NCBI GenBank assembly: GCA_029268305.1
Contig: JAJUGE010000022.1
Location: 1-41,306, forward strand
DNA from: Alphaproteobacteria bacterium
Lineage (GTDB): Bacteria; Pseudomonadota; Alphaproteobacteria; JAJUGE01
Direction: 5' to 3'
Length of the DNA: 41,306 nucleotides
Shown here: piece after piece, positions 22,539 through 29,231 of the stretch
Layout of the letters: the number at the start of each line of letters is the position of its first letter
Numbering within the stretch: position 1 is the stretch's first letter
Program-made: the position numbers and the translations under genes
The notes under the pieces: generated by a model
What the model was told of the DNA's origin: nothing
Database searches by the model: none
Seen by the model: only the letters and a program-made list of their open reading frames with translations

Positions 22539-22563
22539 AACAGGGGCCGCGCGTGAAGGTTCC
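22539..22563 (-). promoter_or_regulatory. EcfG-type (general stress sigma factor) promoter
   Basis: On the minus strand GGAAC (22563-22559) is followed by exactly 17 bases and GTT (22541-22539), matching the alphaproteobacterial EcfG consensus GGAAC-N16-cGTT except for T in place of C before GTT. The -10 ends 31 bases before the csbD ATG, an ideal position. Confidence 0.65.
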
Positions 22564-22580
22564 CTTTCGTCACTCGAAAG
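22564..22580 (-). terminator. small hairpin after the ribonucleotide reductase gene
   Basis: CTTTCG-TCACT-CGAAAG is a perfect 6-bp stem ending 2 bases from the reductase stop. No T-run follows on the minus strand, so termination may be partial. It abuts the EcfG-type promoter. Confidence 0.35.
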
Positions 22581-22581
22581 T

Positions 22582-24810
22582 TCAACCGCACCTGGAATAA
22601 CCGCAGGACGTACAGAGATCGCAGCCCTCCTGATGGATCACGCTCGCGCCGCCGCATTTAGGACACTGCGTCACTGCTCGAACCGCGTCGCCGGCCGGCG
22701 GCGAGAAGGCAGTTCCCGCAGGAGCGGCAGGCCGGTCGAGAAAGCCTATCTCGATCATGTGCCGCTCGATCACGTCTCCGATCGCCGCGAGCAGAGAAGG
22801 CACGTAGCGACCCTGATGCCACTGGCCGCCCCGCGGATCGAACACCGCCTTGAGCTCCTCGACAACGAACGAGACGTCGCCGCCACGTCGAAAGACGGCG
22901 CTGATCATGCGGGTGAGCGCCACCGTCCAGGCGTAGTGCTCCATGTTCTTCGAGTTGATGAAAACCTCGAACGGGCGCCGGCGGCCGTCCTGCACCACGT
23001 CGTTGAGGGTGATGTAGATCGCGTGGTCGCTCTCGGGCCAACGGAGCTTGTAGGTGGCGCCCGGCAGTACTTCGGGTCGCGAGAGCGGCTCCGAATCTCC
23101 TTCGGATGCGCCCTGTGGGCGAGCTGTCGACAGGACGGCGCCGGTGATCGGGTTCGGCCGGTAGGTGGTGCAGCCCTTGCACCCGAGGGCATAGGCGCGG
23201 GCATAGACCTCCTTGAAATCTTCGAACGGAATCGATGCGGGCAGATTGATCGTCTTGGAGATCGAGGCGTCCACCCAGGGCTGGGCCGCCGCCTGCATCG
23301 CGAGATGATCTTCGGGGGTCAGGGTCGCCACGTCGACGAAGCTCTCGGGCAACGGCTCGTCCGGGCCGCGCAGCTCGCGGAACAGACGATAGGCGTAGTC
23401 GCTCAACTCCTCCTCCCGATGTCCGCCGTCCGCGATGCGGATGCTGCGGCGCATCGTGAAGCCGTAGATCGGCTCGATGCCGGAAGAGACGTTGTCGGCC
23501 AACAGCGAGATCGTGCCGGTGGGGGCGATCGAGGTGAGGAGGGCATTACGGATGCCGTCGCGCGCGATCGCCGCCCGGACGTCCTGCTCGAGGCTCGCGA
23601 CGTTGGCGCCGGCAAGGTAGCGGTCGGCGTCGAACAAGGGAAATGCCCCCTTCTCCCGCGCGAGACCGGCAGATGCCAGATAGGCCGACCGGCGAATGAT
23701 GCTCAACCACTGCTCCAGGAGCGCGACCGCCTCGATTGAGCCGTAGCGCACGCCACACATGGCGAGGGCATCCGCGAGACCGGTCACGCCGAGGCCGATG
23801 CGCCGCTTCTGCCGCGCCTCCTCGGCCTGCTGCGGCAGAGGGAAGCGGGAGATGTCGACGACGTTGTCCATCATCCGCACGGCGACGCCGGCCAGTTCGG
23901 CGAGCTCCGCCTCGTCGATCGATGCCCCCTCCTCGAACGGCTTCCGCACCAGCCGGGCGAGGTTCACCGAGCCGAGGAGGCAGGCACCGTACGGCGGCAG
24001 CGGCTGCTCGCCGCAAGGATTGGTGCTGTCGATGCGCTCGCAGTACCAGAGGTTGTTGAGACGGTTGACCCGGTCGATGAAGATCACCCCCGGCTCGGCA
24101 TAATCGTACGTCGCCCGCATGATCCGCTCCCAGAGCGCGCGAGCGGGAACGGTCCGGAACGTCTTTCCGCCGAAACAAAGGGGCCAGTCGCGGCCGGCGG
24201 CGACCGCCTCCATGAAGGCGTCGGTGACCAGCACCGACAGGTTGAACATGCGGAGCCGCCCGGGCTCACGCTTCGCGTCGACGAAAGCCTCGATATCGGG
24301 ATGGTCGCAGCGCATCGTCGCCATCATCGCGCCGCGCCGGTGGCCAGCGCTCATAACCGTGCGGCACATCGCGTCCCACACGTCCATGAACGAGAGCGGC
24401 CCGGATGCGTCGGCCCCGACACCGCGCACCGGCGCCCCCTTCGGCCGCAGGGTCGAGAAGTCGTAGCCGATGCCGCCCCCCTGCTGCATCGTCAGGGCGG
24501 CCTCCTTCAGGCCCTCGAAGATTCCCGCCATGTCGTCGGGAAGGGTGCCCATGACGAAGCAGTTGAAAAGGGTGACGCGCCGTTCGGTGCCGGCCCCGGC
24601 GATGATACGGCCAGCGGGCAGGAAGCGAAAGCCGGCCAGGGCTTCGTAGAAGCGCTCGGCCCAATTGTCCGGTTCCGCCTCGACGGTGGCGAGAGCGCGT
24701 GCCACTCTCCACCACGTGTCCTCGATCGTCCGGTCGACCGGCTCTCCCTCGGCCGTCTTCAGCCGGTATTTGAGATCCCATATCTGCTCGGAGATCGCGG
24801 AAAGCTGCAT
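22582..24810 (-). CDS. nrdJ: adenosylcobalamin-dependent (class II) ribonucleoside-diphosphate reductase
   Basis: This 742-residue enzyme reduces ribonucleotides to deoxyribonucleotides, using adenosylcobalamin to generate the radical. The N-terminal ATP-cone-free start (QLSAISEQIWDLKYRLK) leads to Cys84 in LFNCFVMG, the TMQQGGGIGYDFSTLRPKGA loop and STNPCGEQPLPPYGACLLGS, where Cys266 is the radical cysteine candidate. SIAPTGTISLLADNVSSGIE follows. The C-terminus is a Cys-rich zinc-ribbon-like tail (CPKCGG..CDLCTSCG). The length is that of the short class II form. ATG 24810 follows CAGGGGGAC; a start 48 bases upstream lacks such support. The B12 cofactor link fits the adenosyltransferase gene at 37992-38555. 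Confidence 0.93.
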   Translation of the reverse strand: MQLSAISEQIWDLKYRLKTAEGEPVDRTIEDTWWRVARALATVEAEPDNWAERFYEALAGFRFLPAGRIIAGAGTERRVTLFNCFVMGTLPDDMAGIFEGLKEAALTMQQGGGIGYDFSTLRPKGAPVRGVGADASGPLSFMDVWDAMCRTVMSAGHRRGAMMATMRCDHPDIEAFVDAKREPGRLRMFNLSVLVTDAFMEAVAAGRDWPLCFGGKTFRTVPARALWERIMRATYDYAEPGVIFIDRVNRLNNLWYCERIDSTNPCGEQPLPPYGACLLGSVNLARLVRKPFEEGASIDEAELAELAGVAVRMMDNVVDISRFPLPQQAEEARQKRRIGLGVTGLADALAMCGVRYGSIEAVALLEQWLSIIRRSAYLASAGLAREKGAFPLFDADRYLAGANVASLEQDVRAAIARDGIRNALLTSIAPTGTISLLADNVSSGIEPIYGFTMRRSIRIADGGHREEELSDYAYRLFRELRGPDEPLPESFVDVATLTPEDHLAMQAAAQPWVDASISKTINLPASIPFEDFKEVYARAYALGCKGCTTYRPNPITGAVLSTARPQGASEGDSEPLSRPEVLPGATYKLRWPESDHAIYITLNDVVQDGRRRPFEVFINSKNMEHYAWTVALTRMISAVFRRGGDVSFVVEELKAVFDPRGGQWHQGRYVPSLLAAIGDVIERHMIEIGFLDRPAAPAGTAFSPPAGDAVRAVTQCPKCGGASVIHQEGCDLCTSCGYSRCG

Positions 24811-24870
24811 CGGGTCCCCCTGGCATCGGAACGGGACGGAAGCGGGGAATGGTAACACGCGGCAGGCGGG

Positions 24871-25611
24871 TTACCCGACGGGCTCGCGCTCCCCAGCCAG
24901 CTGCGCCACCGCCTCCCTTCTCAACCGCTCGGAGCCGGCTTCGATCCGCTCCTCCAGGATCGGCAGCAGCTCCTTGCGGAGCGCCCGCGCCGGAATCGGT
25001 TCGAGGAACTCGATCACGATGCAACCCGGCCGCTTCAGGAAGCTGCGCCGCCCCCAGAACATTCCGGAATTGAGCGCGACCGGCACGACCGGCAGGCCGA
25101 GCTGAAGATACAGGGCGAGGACCCCGGGGTGATAGCGGCTCCGCTCGCCGGGCGTCGTGCGCGTCCCCTCCGGATAGATCACGATCGAACGGTTCTCGGC
25201 CACCGCGCGCCGCGCGCCGGCAATCATGCGGCGCAGGGCCGTCGCCCCGCCTCTGCGATCGACCGGGACATGCCCCGCACGCCAGAGGCAGAGCCCCAGG
25301 AGCGGGATGAACAGCAGCTCCCGCTTCATCACCAGCGCCGGATCGCGCAGCAGCAACGGCAGGATGAGCGTTTCCCAACTCGATTGATGCTTGCTCGCGA
25401 CGAGCACGGGTGCCGCGGGTATCTCGCCCCGCACCTCATGGGTGATCTTGCAGCAGACGCGGAGCAGCCAGACCATGCCCGCCGCCCACCAGCGACCGAT
25501 GGCGAGGATCCATGGCCGCGGCGCCGGAAGCACGAGCAGCGCGAGGATCGTGACGACCACCGACCAGATGCCGAAGGCGAGGTTGAACAGGAGCGATCGA
25601 AGCAAAATCAT
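24871..25611 (-). CDS. lysophospholipid acyltransferase (PlsC family)
   Basis: A 246-residue membrane-bound glycerolipid acyltransferase. An N-terminal hydrophobic region (LRSLLFNLAFGIWSVVV, LALLVLPAPRPW) precedes block I, VASKHQSSWETLIL, in which the usual HX4D is HX4E. Block II-type VPVDRRGG and block III YPEGTRTTPGE follow, then VVPVALNSGMFWGRR. Family knowledge: it transfers acyl chains to lysophosphatidate or related lysolipids in the inner membrane. ATG 25611 overlaps the ydcF-like stop as ATGA, so it is translated from the ftsEX transcript. HX4E is seen in many alphaproteobacterial relatives, so it need not mean loss of activity. Confidence 0.9.
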   Translation of the reverse strand: MILLRSLLFNLAFGIWSVVVTILALLVLPAPRPWILAIGRWWAAGMVWLLRVCCKITHEVRGEIPAAPVLVASKHQSSWETLILPLLLRDPALVMKRELLFIPLLGLCLWRAGHVPVDRRGGATALRRMIAGARRAVAENRSIVIYPEGTRTTPGERSRYHPGVLALYLQLGLPVVPVALNSGMFWGRRSFLKRPGCIVIEFLEPIPARALRKELLPILEERIEAGSERLRREAVAQLAGEREPVG

Positions 25612-26276
25612 GCGGCAGCCGGCGAGGGTACGAGCCAGACATAGACGAAGGCCGCCACATACTTTGCATACTCGATCAGGAACAGCTTTGTCGTGCCGGG
25701 CCAGCTCCACCAATCGTCCTGCCGGACCGCCTCGGAGAACACCGGATGCGGCACGATCTCCACGTCCGGCATGGCCCACGCGAAGATCGCGCGGCTGCGC
25801 GGCATGTGATACTGCGACGTGACGAGCCGAAGCGAGCGATAGCGCTGACGCCGCATCCAGGCCGCGGTTTCCCGCGCGTTGCCGGCCGTGTTGCCGGCGG
25901 CATGGCCGAGGGCAATCCGGTGACGCAACGAGAAATCGGCGAGGTTGATCCGGCGCAGGAGCTCCTCGCGGGTGATCCCCGGCGGCACGCCGGAGATGAA
26001 CAAATGCTTCGCCAGCCCCTGCTCCAACAGGTGCAGACCCGTTGTCACCCGCTCGCTCCCCCCGGTGAGGACGACGATCGCGTCTGTCCGGGTGGTCGCG
26101 TTCACGGGCCGTTGCGGCAGGCTGTCAACGAAGGCGAGGAAGCCGACAGCGGCGCCGACGATCAACAGCAGCAGCGCAAAGAGACTCGCCATAGCGACCG
26201 TAGCGAAGCCGCCACGACCGGCTGCCGGGGCCGATCGGCTCGAGCCCCGCGGGAGTCGCCGCGACGGGCCGTTCAT
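25608..26276 (-). CDS. YdcF/SanA-like membrane protein (DUF218)
   Basis: A 222-residue protein with one N-terminal membrane segment (MASLFALLLLIVGAAVGFLAFVD) and a DUF218 domain. Landmarks are RTDAIVVLTGGSERVTTGLHLLEQG, HLFISGVPPG, ALGHAAGNTAGNARETAAWM, LRLVTSQYHMPRSRAIF and a late YAKYVAAFVYVWL hydrophobic tail. Family knowledge: DUF218 proteins are linked to envelope permeability and possibly bind nucleotide- or sugar-like ligands, but no reaction is firmly assigned. ATG 26276 overlaps the ftsX stop (ATGA) and its own stop overlaps the plsC start (ATGA). Confidence 0.88.
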   Translation of the reverse strand: MNGPSRRLPRGSSRSAPAAGRGGFATVAMASLFALLLLIVGAAVGFLAFVDSLPQRPVNATTRTDAIVVLTGGSERVTTGLHLLEQGLAKHLFISGVPPGITREELLRRINLADFSLRHRIALGHAAGNTAGNARETAAWMRRQRYRSLRLVTSQYHMPRSRAIFAWAMPDVEIVPHPVFSEAVRQDDWWSWPGTTKLFLIEYAKYVAAFVYVWLVPSPAAA

Positions 26277-27151
26277 GGCATGCGTGCCAACCGGAACAGA
26301 ACCGTGTATCGGGCCGTCAGCATCGCCACGATTCCCGTCACGAGCGGCAGAGCGGCGATCACCGCCCACTGAGTGGGGGTGAGGGTCGGCACCGGTATCA
26401 GAAGCTCCCCGAGCTCGGCCGAAGCCTCCTGGAGCGCCCACAGGCAGAGCAGTGTCGGCACGAGCCCAAGGATGCCGCCGCCGAGGCCGAGCCGGAAAGC
26501 GTGGGACTGGAATTGCCAGGCGACGAACCGGTCCGTCGCCCCCATTAGATGCAGAAGGTCGATCACGCTGCGGTGGATCGACATCCGCGTGAGGGTCGTG
26601 AATGTGACCGTCAGTACCCCGACGGCGCCAATTACCGCCACGACCGAGAGCGCGACGACTTTCATCGCGTTCGCATAATCGATCAGACGCTGCAGCCAGG
26701 CTTCGTGATCGTCGACGCCGATGCCTTCCTGCACCTCGCGCAGCCGCGCTTCGAGCGCGGGAACCGCCAGCGACGCGCCGGGCTGTACGCGCACGTCGAT
26801 CATGCGGGGAATCGGCAGGTCTCCCGCCTGGGAGACATCGCCGAGCCAGGGCTCCAGGAGCTCGCCAACCTCCTCACGGCTGAGGGCGCGGGCGCTCTCG
26901 ACGCCCGGCGTCGCCTGCAGCATCTCGAGAACGCGCGCCACCGCCTCTTCTCCGGCCGCCTCGCTCGGCCCGGGCGGGATCTGGACGCTGAGCGAGCCGC
27001 GCAGGCCGCGGTCCCACCGGTCGACGGCAGCGTCCACCATCATCGCCGCCGCGAGCGCGAGCGCGCCCATGAAGACCATCAGAGCGATGATCCACGGGAG
27101 AAAGCGGCTGGAAGAATCGCGCTGCAGCCTGATCGCGGGTCTGCCGAACAC
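26273..27151 (-). CDS. ftsX: cell division permease FtsX
   Basis: A 292-residue protein with four membrane segments: LPWIIALMVFMGALALAAAM near the N-terminus, then VVALSVVAVIGAVGVLTVTF, LGLGGGILGLVPTLLCLWAL and WAVIAALPLVTGIVAMLTA. The large periplasmic domain (about 45-165) follows helix 1, as in FtsX. The RMSIHRSVIDLLHLMGATDRFVAWQFQ segment is the FtsE-coupling loop. Family knowledge: FtsX with FtsE recruits and activates peptidoglycan hydrolases at the septum, often through EnvC-like factors. It starts at GTG 27151, 11 bases after the ftsE stop. Confidence 0.9.
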   Translation of the reverse strand: MFGRPAIRLQRDSSSRFLPWIIALMVFMGALALAAAMMVDAAVDRWDRGLRGSLSVQIPPGPSEAAGEEAVARVLEMLQATPGVESARALSREEVGELLEPWLGDVSQAGDLPIPRMIDVRVQPGASLAVPALEARLREVQEGIGVDDHEAWLQRLIDYANAMKVVALSVVAVIGAVGVLTVTFTTLTRMSIHRSVIDLLHLMGATDRFVAWQFQSHAFRLGLGGGILGLVPTLLCLWALQEASAELGELLIPVPTLTPTQWAVIAALPLVTGIVAMLTARYTVLFRLARMP

Positions 27152-27162
27152 CAGCGACCCCG

Positions 27163-27969
27163 TCAGCTCTGCGCCGAACCGGGCACGAGCGTCAGTCGCC
27201 CCTCCTCGAGACGCAACTCCGGGTGTCCCGATTCCTCGACGATGGCGCGATTGTGGGTGGCGATCACGATCGTCGTCCCCATCCGGTTCAGCTCCTCGAA
27301 GAGCCGCATCAGGCGTGCGGCGCTGTGGTCGTCGACGCTACCCGTCGGCTCGTCGGCGAGCAACAGGCTGGGGTTAGCGACGACGGCCCGGGCAATGGCG
27401 ACTCGCTGCTGCTGCCCGCCAGACATGGTCGGCGGCCGCGCGCGGAGATGATCTCCGAGGCCGACCCATTCGAGCAACTCCGTGACGTTGCGGCGGATGT
27501 CCACCTCGGGAATGCCTGCGATCCGCAGAGGCAGCGCCACGTTGTCGAGGGCCGTCAGATGATCCAGCAGCCGGAATTCCTGGAACACGACGCCGATACG
27601 CCGACGCACCTCCGGCAATCTTCTGCGCGACAGGCGATCGACCTCGAGCCCGAACATGCGGATCGAGCCGGTCGTTGGCCGCCGGGCGAGATACATCAGA
27701 CCGAGCAGCGACGATTTGCCGGCGCCGCTACTGCCCGTGAGGAAATGAAACGAGCCCTGCGGCAGGGCGAGATCGATATCGTGCAGCACTTCAGGACCAC
27801 GCCCGTAACGCAGGCCGACACCGCCGAATTCCACGATCGGCGGAGTCTCGTCGGTCACGGCGAATGGCGAGTCGAACTGTGGCTGCACGGAATTCGCTCC
27901 GTTTGCTGGCTCCGGCCGCGGCGGCGCTGGGCTTGCCTCGCCCCCATCTGCCCCCGTATACACGTTCAA
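27163..27969 (-). CDS. ftsE: cell division ATP-binding protein FtsE
   Basis: An ABC ATPase of about 230-268 residues. The Walker A motif is LTGSSGAGKSSLL, the Q-loop is VVFQEFRLLDHLTALDN, the signature is MSGGQQQRVAIARAVV, Walker B is LLLADEPTGSVD and the H-loop is ATHNRAIVE. The start is uncertain. TTG 27969 gives a 37-residue Pro/Ala-rich leader, while GTG 27858 gives MTDETPPIVEFGGVGLRYG, closer to typical FtsE proteins. It works with FtsX in the inner membrane to drive septal peptidoglycan hydrolysis. It heads the ftsE-ftsX-ydcF-plsC run. Confidence 0.9.
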   Translation of the reverse strand: MNVYTGADGGEASPAPPRPEPANGANSVQPQFDSPFAVTDETPPIVEFGGVGLRYGRGPEVLHDIDLALPQGSFHFLTGSSGAGKSSLLGLMYLARRPTTGSIRMFGLEVDRLSRRRLPEVRRRIGVVFQEFRLLDHLTALDNVALPLRIAGIPEVDIRRNVTELLEWVGLGDHLRARPPTMSGGQQQRVAIARAVVANPSLLLADEPTGSVDDHSAARLMRLFEELNRMGTTIVIATHNRAIVEESGHPELRLEEGRLTLVPGSAQS

Positions 27970-27980
27970 CGGTCATCGGG

Positions 27981-27992
27981 GGACCTCGGTCC
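27981..27992. promoter_or_regulatory. GGACCTCGGTCC palindrome in the divergent control region
   Basis: Arms GGACC and GGTCC flank TC, 4 bases before the zinc-ribbon gene's ATG and between it and ftsE. It may overlap ribosome or regulator binding. The function is unproven. Confidence 0.25.
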
Positions 27993-27995
27993 TTA

Positions 27996-28691
27996 ATGAT
28001 AGTCACCTGCTCTTCCTGCTCCACACGCTTCACGGTCGATCCGGCGGTGCTGGGTGCGCACGGGCGACGCGTGCGCTGCGTGCGCTGCGGTCACGTCTGG
28101 CACCAGATGCCGGAGGCGGCAACGGTCGCGCCGACACCCGTCGCCGCAAAGGCTGACCTCGAGCCCGCGGCGGCGGCTCCGCCACCGGCCGTGAACGGTT
28201 CTCCGAGCGAGGCGGCGCCAGAACCAGAAGCAGAATCAGCGGCAGGCGCGGCGCGGCACCACGGCGGTTGGAGACTTTTCTTCGCGGTCGCATTCCTGCT
28301 GGCGGTGGCGGTTTTCACCGGGCAGGAGCGAATCGTGGCCGTCTGGCCGGCTGCGGCGCGCCTGTATGAGACGGTCGGTCTCGCCGAGCCGGTACCGGGC
28401 CGGAGCCTGGAGATCAGGGACGTCACGCCCGAGACGCGACTCGACGCCGGTTCCCGCATTCTCGTCGTCAGCGGCATCGTCGTGAACCCGACAGCATCCA
28501 CCGTCGACGCACCGGTGGTTCGGGCGGTCCTTCTCGACGAGAGCGGGAATGTCCTCTCGGAGCTGACTACCGGATTGGGCCTCGCCAGCCTCCGAAGCGG
28601 CGAGGAGGCGGGCTTCGCCGTCGAATTCACGGAGCCGCCCGAGCCTGCCGCCCGGGTGACGATCGGCTTCGAGGCCGCTGGCGGCAGCTGA
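27996..28691 (+). CDS. zinc-ribbon (MJ0042) and DUF3426 membrane protein
   Basis: A 231-residue protein. The N-terminal MJ0042 zinc ribbon uses Cys5, Cys8, Cys28 and Cys31 (TCSSCSTRF, RCVRCGHVWHQ). A Pro/Ala/Glu-rich linker follows, then one membrane segment (WRLFFAVAFLLAVAVFTG, about residue 90). The C-terminal DUF3426 beta domain has SRILVVSGIVVNPTASTVDAP and a late GEEAGFAVEFTEPP. The arrangement implies a cytoplasmic zinc ribbon and a periplasmic domain. The function is unknown; homologues often sit next to ftsEX in alphaproteobacteria. ATG 27996 is chosen because upstream frames run into ftsE on the other strand. Confidence 0.88.
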   Translation: MIVTCSSCSTRFTVDPAVLGAHGRRVRCVRCGHVWHQMPEAATVAPTPVAAKADLEPAAAAPPPAVNGSPSEAAPEPEAESAAGAARHHGGWRLFFAVAFLLAVAVFTGQERIVAVWPAAARLYETVGLAEPVPGRSLEIRDVTPETRLDAGSRILVVSGIVVNPTASTVDAPVVRAVLLDESGNVLSELTTGLGLASLRSGEEAGFAVEFTEPPEPAARVTIGFEAAGGS

Positions 28692-28728
28692 GCGGCGGTC
28701 ATTCATATCCGCCGAATCTCCCCATGCG

Positions 28729-28743
28729 TTAACGGCTCGTTTA
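28729..28743 (+). promoter_or_regulatory. CtrA-type binding site TTAA-N7-TTTA
   Basis: TTAA (28729-28732), seven bases, then TTTA followed by CC. The CtrA full-site consensus is TTAA-N7-TTAA, so one base differs. It lies 79 bp before the cpdR ATG in the only AT-rich part of this intergenic region. Confidence 0.5.
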
Positions 28744-28821
28744 CCAAGTTCAAATTATCGTATCGGTCGAATACCAGCAGTGTCGAAAGCTGCTCTTCGC
28801 GAGCGGCAGTGGATGGGCGAG

Positions 28822-29214
28822 ATGGCCAAGGTACTGATCGCGGAAGACGAGGCGGGCGTGCGCGAGTTCGTGGCGCGTGCCCTTCAGCTCGCCGGGCATC
28901 AGGTCACGACCGCCGACGACGGACTCACCGCGCTCGAAGCGCTCGACGGGAACTCGTTCGACCTGCTTCTCACGGACATCGTCATGCCGGGCATGGACGG
29001 CATCGCGCTCGCGTTGAAGGTTGCGGATACGTGGCCGCAGACCCGCATCCTACTGATGTCCGGCTATGCCGCCGAGCGCCAGCGTGCGCACAATCTGGAA
29101 GCGCTCGTCCACCGGGTGGTCGCCAAGCCGTTCAGTCTCAGGGAGATCTCGTCAGCGGTGAGCGAGACACTGGCGCGCCCTGTGTCGCCGGCCACCATGT
29201 GCCGAAGCGCCTGA
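28822..29214 (+). CDS. cpdR: CpdR-like single-domain response regulator
   Basis: A 130-residue stand-alone receiver domain. The acidic pocket is Glu8/Asp9 (LIAEDEAGVREFVARAL), the phospho-acceptor is Asp52 in LLLTDIVMPGMDG, and Ser80 (LLMSGYAAE) and Lys102 (VAKPFSLREI) complete the switch. The sequence closely follows Caulobacter CpdR in pattern, including TDIVMP and KPFxLREI. Family knowledge: unphosphorylated CpdR delivers substrates to ClpXP at the cell pole and so controls the cell cycle, including CtrA turnover in Caulobacter. ATG 28822 gives the standard start; upstream in-frame codons add an unconserved leader. A CtrA-type box lies upstream. Confidence 0.82.
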   Translation: MAKVLIAEDEAGVREFVARALQLAGHQVTTADDGLTALEALDGNSFDLLLTDIVMPGMDGIALALKVADTWPQTRILLMSGYAAERQRAHNLEALVHRVVAKPFSLREISSAVSETLARPVSPATMCRSA

Positions 29215-29231
29215 AGGCGCTCCGCCCCGCG

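Noticed and set aside
24811-24870. Cobalamin riboswitch before the class II ribonucleotide reductase
   Set aside because: The gap to the upstream plsC-like gene is only 60 bp, too short for a B12 riboswitch, and no B12-box-like sequence is visible.
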